Shown: positions 18,696-28,658, numbered from the stretch's first letter. The stretch: DNA of 64,000 bases from Ferribacterium limneticum (GCF_020510565.1 NZ_CP075189.1:2402501-2466500), one strand, 5' to 3'. The notes: generated from the sequence alone by a model not told the origin. Translations and numbers: made by a program.

Positions 18696-19049
18696 ATGAT
18701 GAAAAATCAACGTGGCGTTGCCCTGTCCGGGCTGATGTTCTGGAGCATCGTTCTCATTCTGGTTGCCGTGTTGGGCATGAAAGTAACCCCGACTTTTATT
18801 GAATACCAGAAAATTCTCAAGGATATCAAGGCGACTGCGGCGAAAGCCGGGCCTGATTCGACTGTATCTGACGTCCGTAATTCGTTTGACAAGTTTGCCG
18901 ATATTGATGCTCTGGACTTCAAAGCCAATCAACTCGATATTTCGAAGGATAATGGCAAGATCGTCATTTCATTTGACTATGAAAAACGCATCCCGCTTTT
19001 CTGGAACGTCAGCTTGTTGATTAACTACAAGGGGTCGACCGCTGGATAA
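18696..19049 (+). CDS. DUF4845 single-pass membrane protein
   Basis: 117 residues. It begins with a pilin-like stretch MKNQRGVALSGLMFWSIV and one N-terminal transmembrane helix, then a ~85-residue periplasmic domain with FIEYQKILKDIK and alternating polar strands. The family is conserved between lepB and rnc in beta- and gammaproteobacteria, with no known function. Two adjacent ATG codons (18696, 18699) follow the AGAGGAT ribosome-binding site. Confidence 0.85.
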   Translation: MMKNQRGVALSGLMFWSIVLILVAVLGMKVTPTFIEYQKILKDIKATAAKAGPDSTVSDVRNSFDKFADIDALDFKANQLDISKDNGKIVISFDYEKRIPLFWNVSLLINYKGSTAG

Positions 19050-19052
19050 GGC

Positions 19053-19721
19053 ATGACCGCATCCTCTGTTGCCCGTCAACTCGGCCACTCGTTTTCCGAC
19101 CCGCTTCTTCTTCGGACCGCGCTGACCCATCGTAGCTTCGGGATACCAAACAACGAGCGCCTTGAGTTTCTCGGTGACGGTATTCTCGACTGCGCCATCG
19201 CTGCAGCCTTGTTCCATCGCTTCCCGGACCTGCCGGAAGGTGATCTTTCCCGATTACGCGCCAACCTGGTCAATCAGGATGCCTTACACCAACTGGCTGT
19301 TGGTCTGAATATCGGCGATGCCCTGCGTCTTGGCGAGGGCGAGCTGAAAAGTGGTGGGGCGCTACGTCCATCCATTCTGGCCGATGCGCTGGAAGCCCTG
19401 TTCGGCGCCATTTATCTCGATGCCGGTTTTTTGGCGGCGCAGGCCGTCATCGATAAACTCTATGCGCCATTACTTGCCAAGCTGAAGCCCGGTGAGTTTC
19501 AAAAAGATGCAAAAACCCGTTTGCAGGAATGGTTGCAGGGGCGTAAGAAGCCATTGCCACGCTATCAACTGCTCGAAGCTACCGGGGCAGCCCACGAGCA
19601 ACGCTTCGAGGTAGCCTGCGAAATCGAATCCCCTTTATTGCGAACTGTCGGCCATGGTTCAAGCCGGCGCATTGCCGAACAGGTTGCTGCCGACAAGGCG
19701 CTGAAAGAACTCACTGCATGA
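19053..19721 (+). CDS. rnc: Ribonuclease III
   Basis: Double-strand-specific endoribonuclease for rRNA and mRNA processing. 222 residues: RNase III signature [13 protein letters not shown] near residues 32-44, a second acidic site in [16 protein letters not shown], and a C-terminal dsRNA-binding domain ([19 protein letters not shown] through [17 protein letters not shown]). It overlaps era (ATGA), the universal rnc-era coupling. Confidence 0.96.
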   Translation: MTASSVARQLGHSFSDPLLLRTALTHRSFGIPNNERLEFLGDGILDCAIAAALFHRFPDLPEGDLSRLRANLVNQDALHQLAVGLNIGDALRLGEGELKSGGALRPSILADALEALFGAIYLDAGFLAAQAVIDKLYAPLLAKLKPGEFQKDAKTRLQEWLQGRKKPLPRYQLLEATGAAHEQRFEVACEIESPLLRTVGHGSSRRIAEQVAADKALKELTA

Positions 19722-20602
19722 AAAAATTCCGTTCCGGATATATCGCCATCGTCGGTCGTCCCAATGTTGGTAAATCGACACTGCTCAACAAGCTAATCGG
19801 CGAAAAGATCAGCATCGTCTCGCGCAAGGCGCAGACTACGCGGCACCGCATCACCGGCATTCTGACCAAGGATGATGCACAGTTCGTCTTTGTCGACACG
19901 CCTGGTTTTCAGACTAAATACTCCAATGCGCTGAATCGGGCGATGAATCGCGGCGTGACGCAAACGCTGAGCGATGTCGACGTCGTGATTTTTGTCGTCG
20001 AGGCAGGCCGTTATGATGCCAAGGACAAGGCTGTCGTTCGCCTGCTGCCAAAAGACCGACCGGTCATCCTGGTCGTCAACAAGACCGATTTACAGAAGGA
20101 TCGGGCAGCCTTGCTGCCATTCCTGGCCGAGGTTGCAGCCGATCACGATTACGCGGCCATCATCCCGGTCAGCGCCGCCAAGGGCCGGCAAACCGAGGAT
20201 CTGCTGAATGAGGCCAAGAAGCATCTGCCCAACGATGGCCTGATGTTCCCGGAAGATGACCTGACTGACAAAAGCGAACGTTTCCTTGCTTCCGAATACA
20301 TCCGCGAAAAGGTCTTTCGCCTGCTTGGCGACGAACTGCCGTATGCCACAGCAGTCGAAATTGAGCGGTTTGAAACCGAAGGCGATTTGCGCCGGATTTT
20401 TGCCGCTATCGTTGTCGACCGTGAGGGTCACAAGGCCATCGTGATCGGCAAGGGCGGCGAGCAGCTCAAACGTATTGCCTCTGAGGCGCGACAGGATATG
20501 GAACGCCTGTTCGGCGGCAAGGTTTATCTTGAAATCTGGGTCAAGGTAAAGTCGGGCTGGAACGATGACGAGCGCCTGCTGAAGAGCCTCGGCTACGAAT
20601 GA
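19718..20602 (+). CDS. era: GTPase Era
   Basis: Ribosome-assembly GTPase binding the 3' end of 16S rRNA. 294 residues: G1 [10 protein letters not shown]3 DTPGFQTK, G4 NKTDLQKD, and a C-terminal KH domain with [17 protein letters not shown]. It overlaps both rnc and recO by 4 bases. Confidence 0.97.
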   Translation: MKKFRSGYIAIVGRPNVGKSTLLNKLIGEKISIVSRKAQTTRHRITGILTKDDAQFVFVDTPGFQTKYSNALNRAMNRGVTQTLSDVDVVIFVVEAGRYDAKDKAVVRLLPKDRPVILVVNKTDLQKDRAALLPFLAEVAADHDYAAIIPVSAAKGRQTEDLLNEAKKHLPNDGLMFPEDDLTDKSERFLASEYIREKVFRLLGDELPYATAVEIERFETEGDLRRIFAAIVVDREGHKAIVIGKGGEQLKRIASEARQDMERLFGGKVYLEIWVKVKSGWNDDERLLKSLGYE

Positions 20603-21327
20603 ACCTGCGCAGCAAAGTCGACGGCCAGCCGGCTTATGTTCTGCACAGCTATCCCTTTCGGGAAACCAGCCTCATTGTTGAAGTATTTTCCCGCGATTTC
20701 GGGCGGATGGCTTTGCTGGCACGCGGTGCGCGCCGTCCTCGTTCGGCGATCCGTGGGCTGCTCATGGCCTTTCAGCCGATCGAAATCGGCTGGGCCGGCA
20801 AGGGCGAAGTGCTGACCCTGATGAAAGCCGAATGGCAGGGCGGGCAGCCCTTGCTCTCCGGCGAGGCACTGTTCTGTGGCTATTACCTCAACGAACTGCT
20901 GATGCACCTGTTGCCGCGCGAAGATGCGCATGAGCAGCTATTCGCCCACTACACCAAAATGCTGGCGCGACTGGCGGCAGATCCATCGGGTAAAGTCCGC
21001 GAGGCTGACTTGCGCAGCTTCGAAAAAGCCCTCCTGCAGGAACTGGGCTATGGCCTAACGCTGAATCACGACAGCGCCGGCAGCCCGATCCAGCCCGAAG
21101 CGTTTTACACTTACCGCATGGAACAAGGGCCGGTGCGCCTTGAACACGAAGAGGCAGCGGCCCAGGTCGTTATTGGCAAGACCTTGCTCGATCTCGAGGC
21201 TGAGGACTTTTCCGACCCGCGTTCGCGCTATGAAAGCAAGGCCTTGATGCGCACGCTGATGGCCTATTATCTAGCTGGAAAAGAACTGGAAACACGCAAG
21301 ATATTCAAGGAGTTACAGGAGTTATGA
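20599..21327 (+). CDS. recO: DNA repair protein RecO
   Basis: Loads RecA onto SSB-coated gaps in the RecFOR pathway. 242 residues: N-terminal OB fold ([20 protein letters not shown]), a helical core with [20 protein letters not shown], and a C-terminal domain. The zinc-finger cysteines found in some RecO proteins are absent. Translationally coupled to era and pdxJ. Confidence 0.94.
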   Translation: MNLRSKVDGQPAYVLHSYPFRETSLIVEVFSRDFGRMALLARGARRPRSAIRGLLMAFQPIEIGWAGKGEVLTLMKAEWQGGQPLLSGEALFCGYYLNELLMHLLPREDAHEQLFAHYTKMLARLAADPSGKVREADLRSFEKALLQELGYGLTLNHDSAGSPIQPEAFYTYRMEQGPVRLEHEEAAAQVVIGKTLLDLEAEDFSDPRSRYESKALMRTLMAYYLAGKELETRKIFKELQEL

Positions 21328-22079
21328 TCGAACTTGGCGTCAATATCGACCACGTGGCGACCATCCGCCAGGCCCGCCGGACTTACGAGCCAGACCCGGT
21401 CTGGGGCGCTGTTGAAGCTCACTTGGGCGGGGCCGATGGCATTACCGTGCATCTGCGCGAAGATCGCCGTCATATTCAGGATGCAGATGTTCGTCGCCTG
21501 CGTGAAACTACCCAGATCAAGCTCAATCTCGAAATGGCGGCGACCGACGAAATGGTCGGCATTGCCTGCGCTCTCAAGCCGGAAATGGCCATGCTGGTTC
21601 CCGAGGGACGCCACGAGGTCACGACCGAAGGGGGCCTCGATATTCTGGCGCAGGAGGCTCGACTAAAGGATGTCATCTCGCGCCTGGCCGATGCCGGCAT
21701 CGTGACCAGCGTATTCATCGATGCCGAAGTGGCGCAAATCGAAGCCGCCGCCCGGATTGGCGCTAGCGTCTGCGAAATCCACACTGGCCCCTATGCACAC
21801 GCCTTTTACGACAAAGGCCGCGATGCCGAAGCGCCGGCTGTGCTCACCGAACTCGACAAGGTACGGGTGGCCGGGCAAGCTGTACGCCAACTCGGCATGC
21901 GTTTCAATGCCGGGCATGCGCTCAATTACTACAACGTCCAGCCAATTGCACGATTGGCCGGAATACGCGAGCTCCACATCGGCCACGCCATCATCAGCCG
22001 CGCCATTTTCGTTGGTCTGCGCGAGGCGGTCCGCGAAATGGAAGTCCTGATGCGCGAAGCAGCGAATTCCCCCGAATGA
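21324..22079 (+). CDS. pdxJ: Pyridoxine 5'-phosphate synthase
   Basis: Closes the ring in vitamin B6 synthesis from 1-deoxyxylulose 5-phosphate and 3-amino-2-oxopropyl phosphate. 251 residues: [44 protein letters not shown], and [15 protein letters not shown]. It overlaps recO and acpS by 4 bases each. Confidence 0.96.
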   Translation: MIELGVNIDHVATIRQARRTYEPDPVWGAVEAHLGGADGITVHLREDRRHIQDADVRRLRETTQIKLNLEMAATDEMVGIACALKPEMAMLVPEGRHEVTTEGGLDILAQEARLKDVISRLADAGIVTSVFIDAEVAQIEAAARIGASVCEIHTGPYAHAFYDKGRDAEAPAVLTELDKVRVAGQAVRQLGMRFNAGHALNYYNVQPIARLAGIRELHIGHAIISRAIFVGLREAVREMEVLMREAANSPE

Positions 22080-22453
22080 TTTACGGCATCGGCACCGACA
22101 TCGTCGCCGTTGCCCGCCTGCGCGGCATGTGGGAGCGGCATGGCGACAAGGCGCTGGAGAAACTATTGGCGCCGCAGGAAATGGAAGAATTTGCCAAGGC
22201 GGCCGACAAAGGTCGCTTTCTCGCCAAACGTTTTGCCGCCAAGGAAGCCTTCAGCAAGGCGCTGGGCACCGGCGTGCGCCCACCGGCCACGCTGACGGCG
22301 ATTGCGGTCGGTCATAACGATCTGGGCAAGCCGGAACTGATCTTCCACGGTCAACTGGAAAAAATGCTCAAAAACAAAAACCTCAACGCCCATCTTTCGA
22401 TCAGCGACGAAGCGGAATACGCCGTCGCCTACGTCATTCTGGAGCACGCATGA
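22076..22453 (+). CDS. acpS: Holo-[acyl-carrier-protein] synthase
   Basis: Transfers 4'-phosphopantetheine from CoA to ACP Ser37 (acpP at 9.6 kb is its substrate). 125 residues with [12 protein letters not shown] (Mg-binding Asp) and [15 protein letters not shown]. It overlaps pdxJ and nagZ by 4 bases, the conserved pdxJ-acpS pair. Confidence 0.95.
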   Translation: MIYGIGTDIVAVARLRGMWERHGDKALEKLLAPQEMEEFAKAADKGRFLAKRFAAKEAFSKALGTGVRPPATLTAIAVGHNDLGKPELIFHGQLEKMLKNKNLNAHLSISDEAEYAVAYVILEHA

Positions 22454-23469
22454 CGCATTTGCCGCTCGGCCCGCTGATGATTGACATCGCCGGCACCGAA
22501 CTGACTGACCTCGACCGCGAACGGCTCTGCCACCCGCTGGTTGGCGGGATCATCCTCTTCTCCCGGAACTATGCCGATCCCGAGCAACTGTCGGTCTTGA
22601 CCGCGGCAATCCACGCCCTGCGCACACCCGCGCTGCTGATTGCCGTCGATCACGAAGGGGGCAGGGTGCAACGCTTCCGTGACGGTTTCACCCGTTTGCC
22701 GGCGATGGCTACGCTGGGGAAAATGTGGGACGAAAATATTCAAGATGCACTCGCCGCCGCCCGCCAGGTAGGCTATGTCCTGGCCGCCGAACTGCGTGCC
22801 CGCGGCGTCGATTACTCCTTCACGCCGGTCCTCGACCTAGACTACGGCCCGTCGCGCGTCATCGGCGACCGGGCCTTCCATCGCGAGCCGGCAGCCGTCA
22901 TCACCTTGGCCGCCGCTCTTGGCGAAGGCCTGGGATTGGCCGGGATGGGCAGCTGCGGCAAGCATTTTCCGGGGCACGGCTACGTCATTCCTGATTCGCA
23001 CGTCGAATTGCCGGTCGATGATCGGGCACTGGAAGCCATGCAGGAAGACATCCTTCCCTACCGGAAACTACCACTCGATGGCGTCATGGCGGCACACGTC
23101 ATTTACAACTGCGTAGATTGTAATACTGCCGTATTTTCAAATAAATGGATAAGTTATTTGAGAAATGACATCAAGTTTGATGGGGTGGTTTTTACAGACG
23201 ATTTGTCGATGGCCGGCGCCGGTGTGGTCGGTGGCATGCTCAACCGCGTCGAGACAGCCTACAACGCAGGCTGTGACATGCTGCTGGTATGTAACGCGCC
23301 GGATGTCGTCGGCGAAGTACTCGAAAACTGGAAACCGGAAATCGATCCGGTGCGCGGCAAGCGAGTCGAGGCACTGATTCCCGATGTGCCCGCCAAGGAC
23401 TGGCAGGCATTGCAATCTGATAGCGGGTATACCGCCGCCCAGCAGACCATCGCAAAACTGATGGCCTGA
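22450..23469 (+). CDS. nagZ: Beta-N-acetylhexosaminidase NagZ
   Basis: Cytoplasmic GH3 enzyme that removes GlcNAc from recycled muropeptides. 339 residues: VDHEGGRVQRF, the catalytic-loop motif GKHFPGHGYVIPDSHVELP, and the nucleophile Asp in VVFTDDLSMAG. Between about 23118 and 23193 the gene switches to strongly AT-rich codons, unlike the GC-rich rest, while the protein stays in register. It ends the long rpoE-nagZ plus-strand run. Confidence 0.94.
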   Translation: MTHLPLGPLMIDIAGTELTDLDRERLCHPLVGGIILFSRNYADPEQLSVLTAAIHALRTPALLIAVDHEGGRVQRFRDGFTRLPAMATLGKMWDENIQDALAAARQVGYVLAAELRARGVDYSFTPVLDLDYGPSRVIGDRAFHREPAAVITLAAALGEGLGLAGMGSCGKHFPGHGYVIPDSHVELPVDDRALEAMQEDILPYRKLPLDGVMAAHVIYNCVDCNTAVFSNKWISYLRNDIKFDGVVFTDDLSMAGAGVVGGMLNRVETAYNAGCDMLLVCNAPDVVGEVLENWKPEIDPVRGKRVEALIPDVPAKDWQALQSDSGYTAAQQTIAKLMA

Positions 23470-23474
23470 AATGC

Positions 23475-23500
23475 ATTCGGGCAGCCGAAGCTGCCCGAAT
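23475..23500. terminator. Stem-loop between convergent nagZ and efp
   Basis: Perfect 10-bp stem ATTCGGGCAG / CTGCCCGAAT with a 6-base loop. There is no clear T tract on either strand, but its position between two convergent genes suggests a bidirectional terminator. Confidence 0.6.
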
Positions 23501-23522
23501 AAAACACTGAAGAAGCCGCGGA

Positions 23523-24080
23523 TTACTTGACGCGGTTCTTGTATTCGTCGGTACGGGTGTCGATTTCGATCTTGTCGCCAATGCTGACGAAAGCCGGAAC
23601 CGGCAGTTCAAAGCCGGTAGCCAGCTTGGCCGGCTTCATGACCTTGCCGGAAGTGTCGCCCTTGACGGCCGGCTCGGTGTAGATCACCTCGCGCACAACG
23701 CTGTTCGGCAGTTCGACGGAAATAGCCTTGCCGTTGTAGAAAACGACTTCGCAAGCTAGGCCATCTTCCAGATATTTCAGCGCGTCAGTCATGTTCTCGG
23801 CTTCGACTTCGAACTGCTCGTAGTCGGCATCCATGAACACATACATCGGATCAGCGAAGTAGGAATAGGTGACTTCCTTTTTGTCGAGAATGACCTGTTC
23901 GAACTTGTCATCGGCCTTGTAAACCGCTTCGGAAGCGGCACCGGTCAACAGGTTCTTGAGTTTCATTTTGACAACAGCGGCGTTGCGGCCGGACTTGTTG
24001 TATTCGCTCTTCTGAACGACGAGCGGGTCGGCACCGACCATAATGACGTTGCCGGAGCGGAGTTCCATTGCGGTTTTCAT
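23523..24080 (-). CDS. efp: Elongation factor P
   Basis: Relieves ribosome stalling at polyproline. 185 residues, with the KOW-like N domain and two OB folds. The modified position is Arg32 in [10 protein letters not shown], the EarP-type arginine rather than the lysine of E. coli. This agrees with the adjacent earP, which would rhamnosylate it. It lies 39 bases downstream of earP on the same strand. Confidence 0.97.
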   Translation of the reverse strand: MKTAMELRSGNVIMVGADPLVVQKSEYNKSGRNAAVVKMKLKNLLTGAASEAVYKADDKFEQVILDKKEVTYSYFADPMYVFMDADYEQFEVEAENMTDALKYLEDGLACEVVFYNGKAISVELPNSVVREVIYTEPAVKGDTSGKVMKPAKLATGFELPVPAFVSIGDKIEIDTRTDEYKNRVK

Positions 24081-24119
24081 TCGGGATTCTCTAAGATCAG
24101 AAAAGGGAAAAACGTTAAA

Positions 24120-25211
24120 TTATACATTGGCCGCACAGAATTTGACGAGTGCCGTGGCCAAATCGGGGTTCGCGGCCAGCCTTTCGGCCCAATGCCGGTT
24201 GTGGCGGGCAATGGCAACCCTGCTGTCAACGAAGCCCTGCCAGGCTGAAGCGATATTGCGGCCCAGATTCCATGCGACAAACATCCTGCGGACGACTGTT
24301 TTCATTTGCTCATCCAGTCCTTCGCCATAGCACCCGAGAAACGCCTCCAGCTTGGTCAGATGCGCCCCGTCGTCCTGCGGGTAAACGTGCCAGACAAACG
24401 GCTTGCCGGCCCACTGGGCACGCACAAATGAATCCTCGCCGCGCACGAAATTGATGTCGCAGCGCCAAAGCAAGCGATCGAAATCGTCAATCGGCATGAA
24501 AGGGATCGGCTGAATCAGCGCGTTGCCAAGTTGCCACGGCCCGCTTCCGCCCAAATGAGCCTGCACTGCCGCCAATGGCTTACCCGGTGGCACATGACAA
24601 ACAAGGGGGGTAGCCGAATCCCGGAATGCGTCCAGCAAGGCGCCCACAGGTGCCTTGTCATAGCAAAACAGGCTGACCTCAAGCGAGTCGCTTGCCGGAG
24701 TGGCCGCAATACAGCGATCACGCTCGGCAAACAAGCCGTTTTCCCGCAGCAATCCACCGGTCTTTGCAGAAAACCCCGGGAAAAAGAAATATTTAATCAG
24801 GGGAAGGGTGGGGTGGGGCGACGCCATGCCGTGACACTCTTCAGCCCAGGATTCTGCGCTCAGGTATTCAAGATTGATCCAGCACGGTTTTGGCGAAGAC
24901 TGGCTCATTGCCGCCAGATACTCTGTTGGTAAGTCGCAGGCGAAAGCTTCGATAACGACATCCGCCGAGCAGTCGACCGCAGCATCCTCAGCCCAGAGAC
25001 AAATTTCAACGCCCTGATACGACTGCCTTGCTTTCGACGGATCCACCGACGGACACAAGGGTTGCAGGCTGGCCAGATCGTCAACCCACAAACGTACCTC
25101 ACGGCCGTGCTCGGCCACCAGTTGCCTGGCAAGACGCCAACAAACGCCGATGTCGCCGAAGTTGTCGATAACCCGGCAAAAAATGTCCCAATGAAGCTGC
25201 ATGGCCGCCAT
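24120..25211 (-). CDS. earP: EF-P arginine rhamnosyltransferase EarP
   Basis: Transfers rhamnose from dTDP-rhamnose to Arg32 of EF-P. 363 residues with the family N terminus WDIFCRVIDNFGDIGVCWRLA, two Rossmann-like (GT-B) halves and the conserved FVRGEDSFVRAQWAGKPFVWHVYPQ near residue 270. The frame starts at ATG 25211, but a second ATG at 25202 (MQLHWDIF) fits homologues better. Divergent from udg, with a gap of only about 15 bases. Confidence 0.93.
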   Translation of the reverse strand: MAAMQLHWDIFCRVIDNFGDIGVCWRLARQLVAEHGREVRLWVDDLASLQPLCPSVDPSKARQSYQGVEICLWAEDAAVDCSADVVIEAFACDLPTEYLAAMSQSSPKPCWINLEYLSAESWAEECHGMASPHPTLPLIKYFFFPGFSAKTGGLLRENGLFAERDRCIAATPASDSLEVSLFCYDKAPVGALLDAFRDSATPLVCHVPPGKPLAAVQAHLGGSGPWQLGNALIQPIPFMPIDDFDRLLWRCDINFVRGEDSFVRAQWAGKPFVWHVYPQDDGAHLTKLEAFLGCYGEGLDEQMKTVVRRMFVAWNLGRNIASAWQGFVDSRVAIARHNRHWAERLAANPDLATALVKFCAANV

Positions 25212-25226
25212 GCTAACATCTCTGCC

Positions 25227-25874
25227 ATGTCAAGATTTCAAGATCCCACCGGCTGTACAGCCTGCCCACGACTGGCCGAGCACCTTTCCAACATTCGTCA
25301 GCGCGATCCCGACTGGCACGCCCTGCCGGTTCCAGCCTTTGGCTCCCTTGATGCAGAACTTCTTGTCGTCGGCCTCGGCCCTGGCGAAAAAGGGGCCAAC
25401 CGGACCGGTCGCCCCTTTACCGGTGACGTCGCCGGCGAACTGCTGTACCCCGCTTTGCATCGCTTCGGTTTTGCCAGCCAACCTGAACCGCTGGGGGCCG
25501 ACCATTGGGCCAATCCAGCCATGCAACTGAGCAATTGCCGCATCACCAATGCGGTGCGTTGCCTGCCCCCAGCGAACAAGCCGACAACGGCTGAAATCCG
25601 CCAGTGCAACAGACATTTGAAGGACGAACTGGCCGCGATGCCCCGACTCAAAGTCATCGTCGCCCTTGGCGCAATCGCCCACCAGGCGCTGCTCTGGGCA
25701 TACGGCCTCAAACTCAAGGAATTCACCTTCGGCCACAATGTCAGCCACGCCTTGCCGGACGGGCGAATACTTGTCGACAGCTATCATTGCAGTGGCTATA
25801 ACTGGCGCACCGGCAGGCTTTCCCGTGAAAGCTTCGAAGCGGTGTTTGCCGGGGTCAAAACCCACCTCGCCTGA
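25227..25874 (+). CDS. Type-5 uracil-DNA glycosylase
   Basis: Removes uracil (and other deaminated bases) from DNA. 215 residues from ATG 25227 (MSRFQDPTGC). Motif A is GLGPGEKGANRTGRPFTGD, and motif B is replaced by YHCSGYNWRTG, as in family 5 (UDGb) rather than family 4. Four cysteines (CTACPRL, NAVRCLPP, RQCNRH) can hold the Fe-S cluster. The longer frame upstream overlaps divergent earP and is not needed. It is followed by uvrC after 9 bases. Confidence 0.85.
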   Translation: MSRFQDPTGCTACPRLAEHLSNIRQRDPDWHALPVPAFGSLDAELLVVGLGPGEKGANRTGRPFTGDVAGELLYPALHRFGFASQPEPLGADHWANPAMQLSNCRITNAVRCLPPANKPTTAEIRQCNRHLKDELAAMPRLKVIVALGAIAHQALLWAYGLKLKEFTFGHNVSHALPDGRILVDSYHCSGYNWRTGRLSRESFEAVFAGVKTHLA

Positions 25875-25883
25875 ACCCGCTCG

Positions 25884-27695
25884 ATGAGTTTCGATGCCAA
25901 AGCCTTTCTGGCTACGCTGACTGAATTACCCGGCGTCTATCGCATGCTGGACGCCAACGCCGCCGTTCTTTACGTCGGCAAGGCCAAAAACCTCAAGAAG
26001 CGGGTTTCGTCGTATTTCCGGGAAAATGTGTCCAGCCCGCGCATAGCGCACATGGTCAGCCAGATCGCTACCGTGGAAACCACGGCAACGCGCACCGAGG
26101 CCGAGGCGCTGTTGCTTGAAAACAACCTGATCAAGTCGCTTTCGCCGCGCTACAACATCCTTTTCCGCGACGACAAGTCCTACCCCTACATCGTTCTGAC
26201 CAAAGGAAAATTCCCCCGGCTCGGCTTCTTTCGCGGCAACCCCGATCGCAAGGCCGACTACTTTGGCCCCTATCCATCAAGTTGGGCGGTGCGCGACAGC
26301 ATCCACCTGATGCAGAAAATGTTCCGCCTGCGCACCTGCGAAGAGTCCGTGTTCGCAAACCGTTCGCGGCCATGCCTGCTGTATCAGATCAAACGCTGTA
26401 GCGGACCATGTGTCGGATTGATCACGCCGGAAGATTATGCGACGGATGTTCAACTGGCCTCGATGTTCCTGCTCGGCAAACAGCAGGAAGTCTCAAAGCG
26501 CCTGAATCAAGCAATGGAAGCGGCTTCCGCACGCCTCGCCTTTGAACAGGCCGCGGTCTATCGGGATTTGATTCAGTCACTGCGCCACGTACAAGAAAAA
26601 CAGTTTGTCTCTAGCAACAAGGGCGAGGACATGGATATCCTGGTCGTCCACAAGGAAGCAGGGCAGTTGTGCGTCAACCTGGCCATGGTCCGGGGCGGCC
26701 GACATCTCGGCGACCGCCCGTTCTTTCCGATCAATGCTGGCGAATCCGATCCGGCCGACGCCTGCGCCGCTTTCATCCGTCAGCACTACGCTATTCACCC
26801 GGCCCCTTCACGCTTGCTGGTTAACTCATGGCCGGCCGAAGATGAGCCAGGAGAGAGCGAAGCGGTGCTGGCAGAACTGGCCGGGCGCCTGGTTCCTGTC
26901 ATGCAGGCGCGCAGCCTTTCGCACAAAGCCTGGGTCGAGATGGCATTGCAGAACGCCAAATTGGCAATTCTGGCGCGCAGTCAGGCAACCGAGCAGCAGG
27001 AAAAACGTCTGGCAGCACTGCAGGAAGCCTTGCAGCTACCTGAACCCGTCGTACGTATCGAATGCTTTGACATCAGTCACACGATGGGCGAAGCAACCGT
27101 AGCCTCATGTGTGGTCTACCAGGAAAACCGCATGAAAAACGCTGATTACCGGCGTTTCAATATTCGCGACATCACGCCCGGCGACGACTATGCAGCCATG
27201 CGCCAAGCCGTCAGTCGTCGCTACGATGGCATTGCTGCCGGTGAGGGTACGGCACCTGACCTTATCCTGATCGACGGTGGAAAAGGGCAGGTCGCTTCCG
27301 CCTTTTCCGCCCTTGCCGATCTTGGCCTGGCTCATTTGCCGATGATCGGTGTCGCCAAAGGCGAAGGACGCAAACCAGGCTTGGAATCACTCATTTTCCC
27401 GGATGGTCGCGAGCCATTACAATTGCCGGCGGAACACCCCGCGTTGCACCTGATCCAGGAAATACGCGACGAAGCTCATCGCTTCGCCATCACAGGCCAT
27501 CGTGCCCAACGTGGCAAGGCGCGAAAAACCTCAACACTGGAAAGCCTGCCGGGCGTTGGTCCGGCCCGCCGAAAAGCACTCGTTGCCCGATTTGGCGGCC
27601 TGCCTGGCGTACTCGCCGCCAGCCCGGAACAGTTGTCCGAAGTGCCGGGCATCAGCCGGGATATGGCTGAAAAGATACATTCCGCATTACACTGA
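25884..27695 (+). CDS. uvrC: Excinuclease ABC subunit C
   Basis: Makes both incisions in nucleotide excision repair. 603 residues: GIY-YIG domain at the N terminus (LPGVYRMLDANAAVLYVGKAKN), UVR motif (ARLAFEQAAVYRDLIQSL), the RNase H-like endonuclease (ECFDISHTMGEATVASCVVY, LILIDGGKGQ) and a C-terminal double helix-hairpin-helix (LESLPGVGPARRKALV). No LexA box was seen upstream. Confidence 0.97.
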   Translation: MSFDAKAFLATLTELPGVYRMLDANAAVLYVGKAKNLKKRVSSYFRENVSSPRIAHMVSQIATVETTATRTEAEALLLENNLIKSLSPRYNILFRDDKSYPYIVLTKGKFPRLGFFRGNPDRKADYFGPYPSSWAVRDSIHLMQKMFRLRTCEESVFANRSRPCLLYQIKRCSGPCVGLITPEDYATDVQLASMFLLGKQQEVSKRLNQAMEAASARLAFEQAAVYRDLIQSLRHVQEKQFVSSNKGEDMDILVVHKEAGQLCVNLAMVRGGRHLGDRPFFPINAGESDPADACAAFIRQHYAIHPAPSRLLVNSWPAEDEPGESEAVLAELAGRLVPVMQARSLSHKAWVEMALQNAKLAILARSQATEQQEKRLAALQEALQLPEPVVRIECFDISHTMGEATVASCVVYQENRMKNADYRRFNIRDITPGDDYAAMRQAVSRRYDGIAAGEGTAPDLILIDGGKGQVASAFSALADLGLAHLPMIGVAKGEGRKPGLESLIFPDGREPLQLPAEHPALHLIQEIRDEAHRFAITGHRAQRGKARKTSTLESLPGVGPARRKALVARFGGLPGVLAASPEQLSEVPGISRDMAEKIHSALH

Positions 27696-27698
27696 ACC

Positions 27699-28277
27699 AT
27701 GCCCTTCAATCTGCCCATCCTGCTGACCTGGCTTCGTATCGTGGCGATACCGCTGCTGATTACTGTTTACTACCTGCCGGCAGACTGGGCGACGTCGCAT
27801 GAACGCGATCTCGCTGCAACCTCCATTTTCGTCGCTGCCGCCCTGACCGATTGGGCCGACGGCTATCTGGCGCGAAAGCTCGACCAGACATCGGCCTTTG
27901 GTGCTTTTCTCGACCCGGTAGCCGACAAACTGATGGTCGCTGCAGCGCTGATCGTGCTCGTCGAACTAGGCAGAACCGATGCCATCGTCGCCACGATCAT
28001 CATCGGCCGAGAAATCACCATTTCAGCACTGCGTGAATGGATGGCCAAGATTGGCGCAGCAAGAAGTGTCGCTGTGTCGATGCTCGGCAAGATCAAGACA
28101 GCCGCACAAATGCTCGCCATTCCCATCCTCCTTTATTACCAGCCGCTGTTTGGCGCTGATACGCAAAGACTCGGTAACTGGTTGATCTGGATAGCCGCCT
28201 TGCTGACGCTCTGGTCAATGGGCTACTACCTGCGCATGGCCTGGCCAGAAATTGCAAAAAGAACCGCAGAAAAGTAG
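27699..28277 (+). CDS. pgsA: CDP-diacylglycerol-glycerol-3-phosphate 3-phosphatidyltransferase
   Basis: Makes phosphatidylglycerophosphate in the inner membrane. 192 residues, several transmembrane helices, with the CDP-alcohol phosphatidyltransferase motif TDWADGYLARKLDQTSAFGAF followed by DPVADK (the D-x2-DG-x2-AR-x8-G-x3-D-x3-D signature). Four bases after uvrC and just before the tRNA cluster, the widely conserved uvrC-pgsA-tRNA order. Confidence 0.95.
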   Translation: MPFNLPILLTWLRIVAIPLLITVYYLPADWATSHERDLAATSIFVAAALTDWADGYLARKLDQTSAFGAFLDPVADKLMVAAALIVLVELGRTDAIVATIIIGREITISALREWMAKIGAARSVAVSMLGKIKTAAQMLAIPILLYYQPLFGADTQRLGNWLIWIAALLTLWSMGYYLRMAWPEIAKRTAEK

Positions 28278-28287
28278 GGGGCCAATG

Positions 28288-28315
28288 TTGACAATTCCCT
28301 TGTGTCGCCTATAAT
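28288..28315 (+). promoter_or_regulatory. Sigma-70 promoter of the tRNA cluster
   Basis: TTGACA, 16-base spacer, TATAAT: both hexamers are consensus. A GCGCGCTC discriminator follows, typical of stringently controlled stable-RNA promoters. It ends 18 bases before the first tRNA. Confidence 0.85.
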
Positions 28316-28332
28316 GCGCGCTCTGTTTCAGC

Positions 28333-28408
28333 GCGGCAGTAGCTCAGTTGGTAGAGCGATACCTTGCCAAGGTATAGGTCGAGAGTTCGAGACTCTTCTG
28401 CCGCTCCA
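28333..28408 (+). tRNA. tRNA-Gly (GCC), copy 1
   Basis: 76 bases including encoded CCA. Acceptor stem GCGGCAG / CTGCCGC, D-loop AGCTCAGTTGGTAGAGC, anticodon loop with GCC, T-loop GTTCGAG. Identical to the copy at 28544. Confidence 0.97.
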
Positions 28409-28462
28409 GATTTTCTGAAATTGGATTTTGGTTAGTCCGGTTTTTAGTAGTAAAAGAGGCAC

Positions 28463-28536
28463 GGCGCGATAGCAAAGCGGTTATGCACCGGATTGCAAAT
28501 CCGTGTAGGTCGGTTCGACTCCGGCTCGCGCCTCCA
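28463..28536 (+). tRNA. tRNA-Cys (GCA)
   Basis: 74 bases including encoded CCA. Acceptor stem GGCGCGA / TCGCGCC, anticodon loop ATTGCAAAT, T-loop GGTTCGACT. Confidence 0.97.
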
Positions 28537-28543
28537 AGGTTTT

Positions 28544-28619
28544 GCGGCAGTAGCTCAGTTGGTAGAGCGATACCTTGCCAAGGTATAGGTCGAGAGTTCG
28601 AGACTCTTCTGCCGCTCCA
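28544..28619 (+). tRNA. tRNA-Gly (GCC), copy 2
   Basis: Base-for-base identical to the first tRNA-Gly over all 76 positions. The pair flanks tRNA-Cys as direct repeats. Confidence 0.97.
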
Positions 28620-28624
28620 AATAG

Positions 28625-28658
28625 AAAAGGGAAAGCGCTGGTCGCTTTCCCTTTTTTC
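28625..28658 (+). terminator. Terminator of the Gly-Cys-Gly tRNA transcript
   Basis: AAAAGGGAAAGCG / CGCTTTCCCTTTT stem (13 bp), 5-base loop, T-rich end. Confidence 0.85.

Noticed and set aside
28333..28619. Repeat-spacer-repeat appearance that could suggest a CRISPR
   Set aside because: The repeated units are tRNA-Gly genes with complete cloverleaf features.
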